Shown one piece after another: positions 42,901 through 51,953 of a DNA stretch of 64,000 bases. The notes under the pieces are model-generated. The model worked only from the letters and a program-made list of their open reading frames with translations. It was not told the origin of the DNA and searched no databases. Source of the DNA: Roseateles sp. XES5 (lineage in GTDB: Bacteria > Pseudomonadota > Alphaproteobacteria > Rhizobiales > Rhizobiaceae); contig NZ_CP084754.1 of assembly GCF_020535545.1 (NCBI RefSeq), forward strand, positions 372,001 through 436,000, read 5' to 3'. Numbering within the stretch: position 1 is the stretch's first letter; each line of letters begins with the position of its first letter. The translations under genes were made by a program, and so were the position numbers.

Positions 42901-45437
42901 GAACTGTCGGTGGCGGTGATCACGACCGTGGCATTGCCCGCCGTCGTCGGCGTGCCGGAAATCACGCCCGCGCTGTCCATCGACAGACCGGCAGGCAAGC
43001 CGCTGGCCGAGAAGTTGGAATAGGGAGCATTCCCGCCGCTGAGGCTGATGGCTGCCCCACCGCTGTTGTAGGTTTCGCCGACCGTGCCGGTGGCGACCGG
43101 CAGCGAGACGGAGAAGACGGGGTCGTTCACAGGCACAAAGACCTGACCGACATTGGATGTGCCGCCCGCGTTGGTTGCGACGTAGTTGAAGGTGTCGGTG
43201 CCGCGGAAACCCACTGGAGGCGTGTAGCTGACAAGACCGGCGCTATCGATGCTGACCGTGGCGCCGTAGGAGGAAGCCCCCACCTGATAGCCCGTTGGAT
43301 TTTCGGTGGCCATCGCTGCAAGACTGAAGGTCGACGCCGTGGCCGAGCCCGTATTGTAGGCCAGGGCCGAAGCACTCATGGACGAGACCACCGGCGCCGG
43401 CGGCAAGGCGACCGTCAGTGTCGCCACCACATTGGCGTTGTAGGGTCCTGCCCCGAGCGAGCTGTCCGTGACGTTGACGGTCACCGTGAAGACGCCGTTC
43501 ACCGCCGGCGTACCGCTCACGACGCCGCCGCCACTGTCGGTCAGGCCTGAGGGCAGGCCGCTGATGCTGTTGATCGTATAGGCCGCCCTGCCACCCGAGA
43601 TCGCCACCGCGGCGCCGCCGGCGTTGTAGGCCCTCTCGACGGTAGCCGTTGCCGACGGCAGCGACACCGAAAGCGTCGGATTGCCGATCGTCAACGTGAC
43701 GGTGGCGGGGCTCGACGTGCCGCCGAGATTGGTCGCGGTGAAGGTGAAGCTGTCATTGGCGTTGCGGTAGCCGACGGGCGGGGTATAGGTCGCCAGGCCG
43801 CTGCTGTCGACGCTGACGGAGCCGCCCTGAGCCGTTGTCGCGGAGCCGACCGCATAGCTGGTGGGGCTGTTGCTGGCATGGCCGCTCAAATCGACCGACA
43901 CGCTCGCATACGAACCCTCATTGTACGGAATTATCGACCCGTAGGTGAAGCTGCTGCTCACCGGCGGCGCGACATAGGTATATTGGTCGGAGGCGCTTGT
44001 ACTGCTCGTGCCGCCCACCGTCGTGACTGTGATGTCGTAGGTGCCCGCCGAATTGACCGGTGCCGTCGCGGTGATCTGCGTGTTGCTGTTGATCGTATAG
44101 ATCGCCGTTGCGGCGCCGAACTTCACGGCCCCCGAAAGATTGGCCGCCGAAAAGCCGGTGCCGGTGATGGTCACGGTCGTACCGCCCGCTGTCGGGCCGG
44201 CCGTCGGCGAAACCGACATCACCGTCGGCGCCGCCACATAGGTGTACTGGTCGCTCGCGCTCGTCGCACTCGTCCCGCCGGGCGTGGTCACGGTGACGTC
44301 ATAGGTGCCCGCCGAATTGGCCGGTGCCGTCGCTGTGATCAGCGTGTTGTTGACGATCGTGTAGGTCGCGTTCGCCGCACCGAACTTCACCGCACCGGTG
44401 GGATTTGCATAGGCAAACCCGGTGCCCGTGATGGTCACCGCCGTGCCGCCCGCCGTCGGGCCGGCTATAGGAGATACCGAGGTTACCGTCGGCGCTACCA
44501 CATAGGTGTACTGGTCGCTCGCGCTCGTCGCACTCGTCCCGCCGGGCGTGGCCACGGTGACGTCATAGGTGCCCGCCGAATTGGCCGGTGCCGTCGCTGT
44601 GATCAGCGTGTCGTTGACGATCGTGTAGGTCGCGTTCGCCGCACCGAACTTCACCGCGCCGGTAGGATCTGCAGACGCGAACCCGGTTCCCGTGATGGTT
44701 ACTGTCGTGCCGCCCCCCGTCGGACCGGCTATAGGAGATACCGAGGTTACCGTCGGCGCCACCACATAGGTGTACTGGTCACTCGCGCTCGTCGCACTCG
44801 TCCCGCCAGCGGTGGTGACGCGAATGTCCACCGTCCCCGTCCCGGCCGGCGCCGTCGCGGTGATCTGGGTGTTGCTGATGACCGTGTAGCCGGTCGCAGC
44901 TGTTGCCCCAAATGTCACGGCCGTAGCATTCAAGAGCCCGCTGCCCGTGATCACGACCGTCGTCCCGCCGCCCGTCGGTCCCCGCGTCGGCGTGACCGAT
45001 GTCACGGAAGGCTGCACGACATACGTGAACTGATCGGCTGCGCTCGCGGTACTGGTGCCGCCGGGCGTGGTGACGGTAATGTTCACCACGCCGACCGCAC
45101 CGGCCGGGGCAGTTGCGAAGATCTGCGTATCGCTGTTGACCGTGAAGCTGGCCGCCGGCGTGCCGCCGAAAGAAACTGCCGTGGCGCCGAGAAAGTCCGT
45201 GCCCGTGATCGTCACCGACGTACCGCCGCTCGTCGGACCCGCATTCGGCGCAACCGCCGTCACCATCACTGCCTGCGCTGCCAGGGCGCTCGCCAGCCAA
45301 AACGACAGCGCGATCGCACCGGCACGCACCATGGTGAAAAAGACCGACAACAGAAGGCGCGGCGCACCGAAGATACCCCCAAAGCCGAGCCGCGAACCAG
45401 CGCTCAGGCTCCGCGCCGCAACACCCCATACCTGCAT
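39909..45437 (-). CDS. Large repeat-rich autotransporter with IPT/TIG and Ig-like domains
   Basis: An 1842-residue surface protein. The start at 45437 follows GGGGGACTG. An N-terminal extension of about 30 residues precedes the signal core (IALSFWLASALAAQA). Five IPT/TIG-type repeats come first (about 57-490, each beginning SVSP-AGPT-GGT-VTITGTGF). Then come alternating cadherin-like and putative Ig (He_PIG-type) repeats with SGLPSGL--SGGGVVSGTP and GALPAGLTLSPGGILSGTPTASGTF. The last 260 residues form an autotransporter-type beta-barrel ending in KQF. Such proteins usually serve adhesion or biofilm formation. Several IPT units are nearly identical at DNA level. Confidence 0.85.
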   Translation of the reverse strand: MQVWGVAARSLSAGSRLGFGGIFGAPRLLLSVFFTMVRAGAIALSFWLASALAAQAVMVTAVAPNAGPTSGGTSVTITGTDFLGATAVSFGGTPAASFTVNSDTQIFATAPAGAVGVVNITVTTPGGTSTASAADQFTYVVQPSVTSVTPTRGPTGGGTTVVITGSGLLNATAVTFGATAATGYTVISNTQITATAPAGTGTVDIRVTTAGGTSATSASDQYTYVVAPTVTSVSPIAGPTGGGTTVTITGTGFASADPTGAVKFGAANATYTIVNDTLITATAPANSAGTYDVTVATPGGTSATSASDQYTYVVAPTVTSVSPIAGPTAGGTAVTITGTGFAYANPTGAVKFGAANATYTIVNNTLITATAPANSAGTYDVTVTTPGGTSATSASDQYTYVAAPTVMSVSPTAGPTAGGTTVTITGTGFSAANLSGAVKFGAATAIYTINSNTQITATAPVNSAGTYDITVTTVGGTSSTSASDQYTYVAPPVSSSFTYGSIIPYNEGSYASVSVDLSGHASNSPTSYAVGSATTAQGGSVSVDSSGLATYTPPVGYRNANDSFTFTATNLGGTSSPATVTLTIGNPTLSVSLPSATATVERAYNAGGAAVAISGGRAAYTINSISGLPSGLTDSGGGVVSGTPAVNGVFTVTVNVTDSSLGAGPYNANVVATLTVALPPAPVVSSMSASALAYNTGSATASTFSLAAMATENPTGYQVGASSYGATVSIDSAGLVSYTPPVGFRGTDTFNYVATNAGGTSNVGQVFVPVNDPVFSVSLPVATGTVGETYNSGGAAISLSGGNAPYSNFSASGLPAGLSMDSAGVISGTPTTAGNATVVITATDSSGGYGSFTGTASAVLSIAAPTIAIGPATLSNAGIGVPYGASLTSTGGLAPVTFAVTAGSLPPGLVLDPGGVISGTPTGGGTYNFTVTATDSATTSGPYTAAKAYALTVDPATIVLSPAAGALTGGTTGIAYSQTVSASGGTGSYTFDVSAGALPAGLTLSPGGILSGTPTASGTFNFTIRGTDSSTGQGPYSNSNAYSLTIGTPTIALAPAAGALPAATVGSAYNQTFTASNGTAPYSYAVTSGALPGGLTLSAAGDISGTPTASGTYGFAVTATDAYGAAGTETYSLAVGIQAPVAGAASATVAANSSANAIALALSGGAADSVTVATPASHGTATASGTTISYTPAPGYSGTDSFTYTATNVTGTSSAATVTITVSAPTLVFSPAAGALSEGIRGVAYSQTLAASGGMAPYVYAVTAGALPTGLTLDAATGVLSGTPSAAGSFGFTVTATDLNGASSAVAYSLAIRTPTATFTFTPAAGVLPKAMAGEDYRQSITASGSTGPLLYRVAAGVLPQGMVLNVSTGELTGPLDAASEGDYAFTIAVEDNNGATGSAAYSLTVAPRNVTVTDKVVDVPAGGTPADVYLNRGATGGPFISAETTFVEPPEAGTATVIRGQLAQAGPASNPVGWYLQFTPNPAFSGTARVGFRLISALGTSNTGTVTYNLGFNAGAVAEDVDALVRGFVETRQSLIANGIHVPGLLERRQMEQANESVTARMTPSEDGMTARFSTSLAQMDAARDAADGIEGAAASPFNVWIDGSILAHQRDQNGGKWGSFAMLNFGADYLVSDKALVGLSFHLDRMTDPTDADAELTGNGWLAGPYASFEIGKGVYWDTSLLYGGSANDIDTALWDGSFDTTRWMVDTAIKGQWQIDEATVLTPQLRAVYFNETVDDYKIRNGAGDEIVIDGFDTEQFRVSLGAEIARSFTLQSGARVTPKVGVTVGYSGLDGAGAYGTLTAGVSMETADFWMLEASLLLNVEGDGQRSAGGKVRASKQF
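44235..44790 (-). repeat. 264-base tandem repeat within the autotransporter gene
   Basis: The block containing CATAGGTGTACTGG recurs at about 44237, 44501 and 44765, a period of 264 bases (88 codons, one IPT unit). The first two intervals are nearly identical over most of their length, including third codon positions, which points to recent duplication or gene conversion. The unit before them and the one after are more diverged. Confidence 0.8.
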
Positions 45438-46066
45438 TCGAACAGTCCCCCGAGACGGTAGCGCACTACCGACAACACAATTTCATAAAAGCAAACGTTC
45501 TTAAGGGCCGGACACATCCGGGTAAATTGCATTACTCGCGCATAACGCGCAGAAAACTCAAGTCCCCAGAAATAGCTGCTCCGCAGATACGAGGGAACTT
45601 CACCGCTCTGGCGGCATGAATTCCCGTCGTTCCACGCCCCTTCAACGATGCCCCACACTCATGAAAGAGCGTTATCGAAACGAGCCCGATATGTCTGCGT
45701 CCATTTTTGACGACGTTCACAACCAGCTATACACCGGATATGACAAGGATCGTCGCGCCTTCGCGCATGCTTCCTGAAGGCCCGGTCACCCATGGCGCAG
45801 CAACGAGGAAGTCCGGAACGGCTCAAGGCCAGCCGGTGGAATTTTCCACTCCTTCAAGGGGATGACATTGGGGGCGAAGCGCGCCGGTTTTCCGGCGCGC
45901 TTGGGAGTCTCACTGACGCATCGCGACAGGTCGATAGCAGGTGGTCGCCCGTTGATCAGGAATAAGACCAGCCGATCCACCCCGGTGGGGCCTATTTTCG
46001 CCATGGGTCGAACGCCGCGGCAATCGTGCGGAGCAGCGTTCAAGAAGGGCGTGCGTTATCAAGCTC
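45438..46066. other. Long non-coding region upstream of the autotransporter gene
   Basis: About 630 bases without a convincing gene; AT content is higher near 45475-45720. Short frames here lack ribosome-binding sites and family features. A small dyad GGTAG-CGCA-CTACC lies at 45457-45470, just upstream of the autotransporter start, and a strong hairpin lies at 45877-45902. It probably carries the autotransporter promoter and untranslated leader. Confidence 0.55.
45877..45902 (-). terminator. Strong hairpin downstream of the oxidoreductase gene
   Basis: Perfect 11-base inverted repeat AAGCGCGCCGG / CCGGCGCGCTT with a TTTT loop. Read on the minus strand it lies 165 bases after the oxidoreductase stop. 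There is no good T-run after the stem, so it may terminate only partly or mark the mRNA end. Confidence 0.45.
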
Positions 46067-47074
46067 TCAGTATCGCAGGACCGTCTTGCCGATGGTGCGT
46101 CCCGCTTCCTGCTGCGCATGCGCCTCGCGCACGTTCGCAGAAGACAGGCCATCGATCACGGTGTTTACGGTCGAACGGAAAACACCCTTGTCGACGAGCC
46201 CGGCGACGGTGTTCAGGATCTTGCCCTGCGATGCCAGATCGCCCGTGCCGTAGTTGGACTTGGCGAACATGAACTCCCAGTGCAGGGAAAGGCTCTTGCG
46301 CTTCATCTCGCCGATATTGACCGTGGACAGATCGTCGATGACGCAGATTTGCCCGAAGGGTCGCGTCAGAGCGACGATAGTCTCCATATGCTGGTCCGAT
46401 GCGGTGAGGCTGGCCGTATAGTCGATCTGATCGATCCCGAGCGCCTCCAGCTGAGAGGGCATCGGCTGGTTGTGATCGATGACATGCTGGGCACCGAGGT
46501 CGCGGCACCATGCGGCGCTGTCGGGGCGCGATGCGGTGGCGATAACGGTGAGATCCGTCAGTTGCCGGGCGATCTGGATCAGGGCGGAACCGACGCCGCC
46601 AGCGCCGCCGACGACCAGCAGCCTCCTGTTCGCCGTCCCGCCGGCGGAAACGTTCAGCTTTTCGAACAGCAGTTCCCAGGCGGTAAGGCAGGTCAGCGGC
46701 AGGGCGGCGGCGGTGGCAAAATCGAGGGTTTCGGGCTTGTGCCCGACCAGCCGTTCATCCACGAGCTGGTATTCGGCGTTTGAGCCGTCCCGCTGCATCG
46801 ATCCCGCATAGTAGACCGCGTCGCCCGGTTTGAACGACGTCACGGCGCTGCCGACCGCCTCCACGATGCCGGCGGCATCGAAGCCGAGGATCTTCGGCTT
46901 TCCCGGCTCCGGTTTCAGGCGCATCCTCAGCTTGCAATCGATGGGATTGACCGCCGCCGCAGCGACCTTCACGAGGAGATCGCGCGGCCCCGGCACCGGC
47001 ACCGGCAGATCGAAGTCCTGGAGGGCTTCCGGGTGGGTTGCGGGATGACTGGCCTGAAAGCCGACTGCGTGCAT
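46067..47074 (-). CDS. Zinc-type alcohol dehydrogenase / NADPH:quinone oxidoreductase family protein
   Basis: A 335-residue medium-chain dehydrogenase/reductase. It has AAAVNPIDCKLR, LGFDAAGIVEAVG, a nucleotide-binding VVGGAGGVGSALIQIARQL and C-terminal EAHAQQEAGRTIGKTVL, the pattern of the zinc-free quinone oxidoreductase (ZADH2-like) branch. GGAG precedes the ATG at 47074. It is 41 bases after the ABC ATPase gene on the same strand and may be cotranscribed. It probably reduces quinones or activated enones with NADPH. Confidence 0.87.
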   Translation of the reverse strand: MHAVGFQASHPATHPEALQDFDLPVPVPGPRDLLVKVAAAAVNPIDCKLRMRLKPEPGKPKILGFDAAGIVEAVGSAVTSFKPGDAVYYAGSMQRDGSNAEYQLVDERLVGHKPETLDFATAAALPLTCLTAWELLFEKLNVSAGGTANRRLLVVGGAGGVGSALIQIARQLTDLTVIATASRPDSAAWCRDLGAQHVIDHNQPMPSQLEALGIDQIDYTASLTASDQHMETIVALTRPFGQICVIDDLSTVNIGEMKRKSLSLHWEFMFAKSNYGTGDLASQGKILNTVAGLVDKGVFRSTVNTVIDGLSSANVREAHAQQEAGRTIGKTVLRY

Positions 47075-47115
47075 GATGCTACTCCATTTCTGTTTTCGGG
47101 AACGGCCGCGAAGGA

Positions 47116-49221
47116 TCAGGCCGTTTGCCTGTCTTTCGTGCTGAAGACCGGCGGGATTTCCCGCAGCGTCTCCAGGGGGATGTGACAGCGCAGGACATGC
47201 CCGCTTTCCGTCACCTGAAGGGGTGGAGCCGTGTCGTCGCAGATCGGCCCGATCCTGCGCGGACAGCGTGTGCAGAAGGCACAACCGGCGGGCGGGGCGA
47301 GCGGGCTCGGCAGAGGGCCGTTCAGCACGACGTCCCGCTTCTCTATCGCCGGATCGGCGATGGGAACGGCGGCGAGCAGCGCTTCGGTATAGGGATGATA
47401 GGGCGGGGCGAAGACTTCCTCGACCGATCCCTGTTCCATGATCTGCCCGAGATAGAGCACGACCACCCGGTCCGCGAGATATTGCACCACCGCAAGGTCG
47501 TGGCTGATCAGCAGGATCGTCGTCTCGTATTCGCGCTGGATCGACAGCAGAAGTTCGATGACGGCGGCCTGAACGGACACATCGAGCGCGGAGACGGGCT
47601 CGTCCGCCACGACGATTTTCGGAGAGCCGGCGAAGGCGCGCGCAATGGCGACACGCTGTTTCTGGCCACCGGAAAGCTGGTGAGGCCGGCGGCCGGCGAA
47701 TTCCCGCGGCAGGCGCACGAGATCGAGGAGCTCGAAGACACGCTGCTCCAGCGCGATCCGGTCCAATGGCCCGACGAACTTGTGCAGGACACGGCCGAGC
47801 TGCGCTCCAACGGTCAGGGACGGGTTCAGCGTCTCGGACGGATTCTGGAAAACCATCTGCAGGCTGGTACGCTGGGCGAGCGTGCGCTTGCGGACGGGCA
47901 GCCGTCCGACCTCTTCCGCGCCGAGCGTCACCGTGCCGCCGGTCGCCATTTCGAGACCCATCACCACCCGTGCGAAGGTGGATTTTCCGCTGCCGGACTC
48001 GCCGACGATCGCCACCGTTTCCGCGCGGCGAGCTTCGATGTCGAGGCGATCGTTGCCGCGGAGCTGGAGCTTTCCCTTGCCTTTCGCCCTGGCCCACAGG
48101 CTTCTCGACGGAAGCTGGTAGACCTTGCTGAGCTTTTCGGCGCGCAGGAGGATTTCCCCGGGGGCCTTGGCCGCGTCGCAGGTCTGCTCTCCCTCCGGCC
48201 GGTCGAAGGATATGTCGTCGACCCGCAGGCAGCGCGCCGCATGGCCGCCGCCGGAAACCGGGTGAAGGGGAATACCCGGCCGGCCGTTGCACAAACCCTC
48301 AACGAAGAACGAACAGCGCGGCGCAAAGCGGCACCCCGTCGGGCGCTGCTGCGGCAGCATGACCTGGCCGGGAATGCTGCGCAGCGGGCGCGAATGCTTG
48401 CTGGCGCCGGGCTGCGGCAGGGCGGCGAGCAGGCCACGCGTATAGGGATGGCGCGCCGCCGCGAAGACGTCGGCAATCTCCCCCTCCTCGACGATCTCGC
48501 CGGAATACATGACGCAGACCCGGTCGCAGACGGTGCGCACCACGCCGAGATTGTGGGAAATGAACAGGATGGAGGTGCCGAACTTGAGCCGGATCTCGCC
48601 GATCAACTCCAGAATGCCGGCCTCGACCGTGACGTCGAGGGCGGTCGTGGGCTCGTCCATGAGCAGCAGCTTCGGCTGCGACAGCAGAGCCATGGCGATG
48701 ACGATGCGCTGTAGCTGCCCCCCGGAAAGCTGGTGGGGATAGGCCTTCATCACCCGGTCGGGATCCGGCAGGTTCACATCGGCAAGCATCTGCCGGACGA
48801 CATCGGTTGCCGCCGCGCCGGCGCCGGGTTCACGCAGGCGCACGACCTCCAGCAATTGCTCACCGCAGGGAATGGACGGGTTCAGCGCCGAAAACGGCTC
48901 CTGGTAGACCATGGCAATGCCGGCGGTGCGGATCGCCCGCAACTCGGCCTCGCCCATGACGGCCATGTCCTTGCCTTCGAACAGGATGGAGCCGCCGGCG
49001 ATCGTGCCGTTTCGGCCGAGATGCTGCATGATCGCCATGGCGATCGTCGACTTGCCGCAACCGGATTCGCCGACGATGCCGACCGTCTCGCCCGGCATGA
49101 TCGTGAGGTTGAACCCCGTCACCGCAGGGCTAGCGCCCGAACGGGTGCGGTAGTGGATCGTCAGGTCCCGGACATCGAGGACGGGTTCTGCGCGCGCTGT
49201 GGAGGTTTCAGATGCGGACAT
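47116..49221 (-). CDS. Fused dipeptide/oligopeptide ABC transporter ATPase (DppD-DppF type)
   Basis: A 701-residue protein made of two complete ATPase modules. The first has [17 protein letters not shown] and [11 protein letters not shown]; the second has [17 protein letters not shown] and [11 protein letters not shown]. Each is followed by the oligopeptide-type C-terminal patch with clustered cysteines ([11 protein letters not shown] and [11 protein letters not shown]). This is the one-chain form of DppD and DppF, as in GsiA. The start MSASETST at 49221 lies 11 bases after the permease stop. Confidence 0.92.
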   Translation of the reverse strand: MSASETSTARAEPVLDVRDLTIHYRTRSGASPAVTGFNLTIMPGETVGIVGESGCGKSTIAMAIMQHLGRNGTIAGGSILFEGKDMAVMGEAELRAIRTAGIAMVYQEPFSALNPSIPCGEQLLEVVRLREPGAGAAATDVVRQMLADVNLPDPDRVMKAYPHQLSGGQLQRIVIAMALLSQPKLLLMDEPTTALDVTVEAGILELIGEIRLKFGTSILFISHNLGVVRTVCDRVCVMYSGEIVEEGEIADVFAAARHPYTRGLLAALPQPGASKHSRPLRSIPGQVMLPQQRPTGCRFAPRCSFFVEGLCNGRPGIPLHPVSGGGHAARCLRVDDISFDRPEGEQTCDAAKAPGEILLRAEKLSKVYQLPSRSLWARAKGKGKLQLRGNDRLDIEARRAETVAIVGESGSGKSTFARVVMGLEMATGGTVTLGAEEVGRLPVRKRTLAQRTSLQMVFQNPSETLNPSLTVGAQLGRVLHKFVGPLDRIALEQRVFELLDLVRLPREFAGRRPHQLSGGQKQRVAIARAFAGSPKIVVADEPVSALDVSVQAAVIELLLSIQREYETTILLISHDLAVVQYLADRVVVLYLGQIMEQGSVEEVFAPPYHPYTEALLAAVPIADPAIEKRDVVLNGPLPSPLAPPAGCAFCTRCPRRIGPICDDTAPPLQVTESGHVLRCHIPLETLREIPPVFSTKDRQTA

Positions 49222-49232
49222 GGTTTTCGCCC

Positions 49233-50117
49233 TCAATCTCTTTGCATGATTTCGCGCACGCCATCGGCCAGAAGGTTGAAGCCGAGGACCAGGGAGGAAA
49301 TGGCGATGCAGGGGAACAGGATCATATGCGGGAAGCTCATGGCGAGAGACCGCGTCTCGTTGATCATGTTGCCCCAGTCCGGCGTCGGCGGCGGCAGACC
49401 GAGGCCGAGGAAGCCGAGCACGCCGATGGTGATGGCGACGTAGCCGAGACGCAGGCACGCATCGACGATCAGCGGACCGCGGGCATTGGGCAGGATTTCC
49501 ACGAACATCACCCAGAGCGCGCCTTCGCCGCGCGTATGCGCCGCCGCCACGTAATCCCGCGTCGCCAGATCGAGCGTCAGGCCGCGGACGATGCGCATGA
49601 TGCCCGGTGCGGAGGCGAAGGTGACGGCAAGGACGATATTCAGCCCCGACGCACCGATGGTCGTGATGATGATGATGTAGAGCAGGATGACCGGAAAGGA
49701 GAGGATGACATTGGCGATGAAGCTCAGGATCTCGTCCACCCAGCCGCGCATATAGCCGGCGCAGACGCCCGCGACACTGCCGACGACATAGGCGGAGAGC
49801 GTCGCGGTCACGCCGTAGGTGAGCACCGTCCGGCTGCCATGGACCACACGGCTGAAGACATCGCGGCCGAGTTGGTCCGTGCCGAAGAGAAAGAGCCGAC
49901 CCTCGCCGTCAATGGTGCCGGGGGGCAGGAAGGGCTTGATCTGCTGGACGGGATCGAAAGGCGCGACCAGCGGTGCAAAGATTGCCATCAGCACCCAGAA
50001 CAGGATCAGGCCCGCCCCGACAAGGGCGACAGGGCTCTGCTTGAGGAGTGACAGGGCGGCTGCGATCTTCCGCAGCGTCGAGCCGGAAACGGGAACACGC
50101 GTGTCGTCGGCATTCAT
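49233..50117 (-). CDS. Dipeptide/oligopeptide ABC transporter permease, DppC type
   Basis: A 294-residue permease. ATG 50117 (MNADDTRV) is preferred to a GTG nine bases upstream because GAGAGG lies at proper distance. The pattern FLFGTDQLGRDVFSRVVHGSR near residue 85 is diagnostic of DppC-type subunits, and the ATPase-contact loop is AAHTRGEGALWVMFVEILPN. It forms the channel with the DppB-type subunit encoded 12 bases upstream. Confidence 0.93.
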   Translation of the reverse strand: MNADDTRVPVSGSTLRKIAAALSLLKQSPVALVGAGLILFWVLMAIFAPLVAPFDPVQQIKPFLPPGTIDGEGRLFLFGTDQLGRDVFSRVVHGSRTVLTYGVTATLSAYVVGSVAGVCAGYMRGWVDEILSFIANVILSFPVILLYIIIITTIGASGLNIVLAVTFASAPGIMRIVRGLTLDLATRDYVAAAHTRGEGALWVMFVEILPNARGPLIVDACLRLGYVAITIGVLGFLGLGLPPPTPDWGNMINETRSLAMSFPHMILFPCIAISSLVLGFNLLADGVREIMQRD

Positions 50118-50129
50118 CGCGGACACCTC

Positions 50130-51062
50130 TCAGCTAAAGCGGATGCGGGGGTTGAGATAGGTGTAGCCGATGTCCGCGATCAGCTGGGTGAGCACGGCGA
50201 TCACGACCGCGACCATGGCGCAGCCCTGCAGCAGATAGACGTCGTGATTGAGCGCCGCTTCCAGCACGAGGGCGCCAAAGCCCTTGTAGGAAAAGCTGTA
50301 TTCGACGACCACGACACCGGAGATCAGCCAGTTGATCTGCAGGATGATGATGGTGAAGGGTGTGATCAGGGCATTGCGCAGCGCGTGCTTGAGGATGACC
50401 GTGCGATAAGGCAGGCCCTTCAGAAGCGCGGTGCGGATGTAGTGCTGCTGCATCACCTCGACCATGGAGGCGCGCGTCATGCGTGCGATATAGCCGAAGC
50501 CGTAGAGAACGAGGGTGGCCACCGGCAGAATGAGCTGGCGCGCATCGAAGCCGTTCACCATGCCGCTGGTGCCGGGCAACCAGTTCAGCAGGTAGACGAA
50601 GGTCGCCGTGAGGAAGACCGCCGAGGCGAATTCGGGAATGGACGTCGTGAGGATCGACAGGATGGAGACGGTCCGGTCGGTGGCCGATCCCTCCCTCATG
50701 CCGGCCGCGACGCCGCAGACGACGCCGAGCAGCACGATGAAGGCCATCGCCCAGAAGGCGAGCAGGCCGGTGCTGGCGAGGCGGCGTGCGAGAATGTCGG
50801 CGACCGGCTGCTTGTAGCGGATGCTCTCGCCGAAATCACCCGTGATGGCGCGCCCGAGCCATTCCAGATAGCGGATATGCGCGGGCCTGAGATAACCGTG
50901 CGCCTCCAGCCACAATTGGCGCTGTTCGGCCAGCGCATAGGGGCCCAGCACGCGATCGGCGACAGCCCCGCCGTTCATTTCGAGCAGGATGAAGACGAGC
51001 AGCGACACGACGAGCATGGTCGCGATCATCGACAGGAAGCGTCTTAGGATGAAACTCGGCAT
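50130..51062 (-). CDS. Dipeptide/oligopeptide ABC transporter permease, DppB type
   Basis: A 310-residue permease starting MPSFILRRFLSMIATM, with the typical DppB N-terminal membrane segment, the soluble loop YLEWLGRAITGDFGESIRYK, and the contact region MVEVMQQHYIRTALLKGLPY. Six membrane segments. It follows the hydratase gene by 22 bases. Confidence 0.93.
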   Translation of the reverse strand: MPSFILRRFLSMIATMLVVSLLVFILLEMNGGAVADRVLGPYALAEQRQLWLEAHGYLRPAHIRYLEWLGRAITGDFGESIRYKQPVADILARRLASTGLLAFWAMAFIVLLGVVCGVAAGMREGSATDRTVSILSILTTSIPEFASAVFLTATFVYLLNWLPGTSGMVNGFDARQLILPVATLVLYGFGYIARMTRASMVEVMQQHYIRTALLKGLPYRTVILKHALRNALITPFTIIILQINWLISGVVVVEYSFSYKGFGALVLEAALNHDVYLLQGCAMVAVVIAVLTQLIADIGYTYLNPRIRFS

Positions 51063-51084
51063 GGCGGCTCGCTTGTCTTGAAAA

Positions 51085-51861
51085 CTATCGCACAGTCAGT
51101 TGGACGGCGCCGAGACCTGTCATTTCCAGGACGAGGCCGCATGGGGCGGACACCGCCTTCGCCGGCAGGTGCGTCCCGCAGAGCACGATCATGCCCGCCT
51201 TCAATGACCTGCCCTGTCGCACCAGGGTCGCAGCCAGCCAGAGGAGGGCATCGATCGGATCCTGCGGCGCGGCGTTCACCCCCGTCGCCTCGACCTGTCC
51301 ATCGACGAGAAGCCGTGCCGACGCGTTTGGCTCTTCGAGCGGCGCAAGGTCCGTCGAAGGGGCGCCGAGCACCGCGCCGACATTGTAGATGCCCTGTGCC
51401 ACGGCCTGGGCTGCCGAGGGATCGAGCGCGAAGGCGCCGCGGTGGTCGAGCAGCTCAAAGGCGGCGTGGACCGATGCGATGCAGTCGATGACGGCGGCGC
51501 GACTGAGGCATCCGGCCGAAACATCCTTGCCCAGCGTGATGCAGGTTTCGCTTTCCGCGAGCAGGTGGTGGTGGCGACCGATGTCGATTTCGTGGCCGCT
51601 GACATGGACTTCCCCGGCAAAGACCGGCGCGAAGCACGGCTCCTCCAGTCCGTAATAGTCCATGGAGGAGGCACGGTTGAACGCGAGCTTGTAACCGGCG
51701 ATGTCGCCCCGGCTTTCGGCAAGCCGCGCCGTGACCGCCGACTGAACGGCATAGGCCGTCGCCATGTCGCCGGGCGCCGGGCCGAGAGGCTGCAGGGCAA
51801 AATCGCGTCCCTCGCGGATATCCCTGACGACGGTGCGCGTGATGGCTTCGATATCGGGCAT
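51085..51861 (-). CDS. 2-keto-4-pentenoate hydratase / fumarylacetoacetate hydrolase-like protein
   Basis: A 258-residue protein of the MhpD/FAH family. It shows YAVQSAVTARLAESRGDIAGYKLAF, ESETCITLGKD, the acidic metal-site region VIDCIASVHAAFELLDHR, and VLCGTHLPAKAV. Family members hydrate 2-oxo-pent-4-enoate or decarboxylate related oxo-acids during breakdown of aromatic or other ring compounds. It sits between the binding-protein and permease genes of a peptide-type importer, so the imported compound may be its precursor. Confidence 0.82.
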   Translation of the reverse strand: MPDIEAITRTVVRDIREGRDFALQPLGPAPGDMATAYAVQSAVTARLAESRGDIAGYKLAFNRASSMDYYGLEEPCFAPVFAGEVHVSGHEIDIGRHHHLLAESETCITLGKDVSAGCLSRAAVIDCIASVHAAFELLDHRGAFALDPSAAQAVAQGIYNVGAVLGAPSTDLAPLEEPNASARLLVDGQVEATGVNAAPQDPIDALLWLAATLVRQGRSLKAGMIVLCGTHLPAKAVSAPCGLVLEMTGLGAVQLTVR

Positions 51862-51888
51862 CGACTTGCCCCTTTTGCATGACGGGAG

Positions 51889-51922
51889 GGCGGACCATGG
51901 GCGCGCAACGACCATGGTCGCC
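51889..51922 (-). other. Intercistronic hairpin between the binding-protein and hydratase genes
   Basis: GGCGGACCATGG (51889-51900) and CCATGGTCGCC (51912-51922) form an imperfect inverted repeat with one bulge and an 11-base loop, inside the 92-base gap after the binding-protein stop. No T-run follows. It probably sets a higher level of binding protein relative to the rest of the operon. Confidence 0.5.
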
Positions 51923-51953
51923 GCCGCTGTTTCGGAAGACGGCCGGTGGTGGA

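Noticed and set aside
44235..44790. Regularly spaced repeats, considered as a CRISPR or non-coding tandem array
   Set aside because: The period is 264 bases, a multiple of three, and the units translate into IPT domains in the autotransporter frame.
43878..45461. 527-codon Arg-rich plus-strand frame
   Set aside because: Antisense to the repeat part of the autotransporter; its own repetitiveness only mirrors the repeats of that gene.
45404..45658. 84-codon minus-strand frame upstream of the autotransporter
   Set aside because: No ribosome-binding site or family features, and it overlaps the start of the supported gene.
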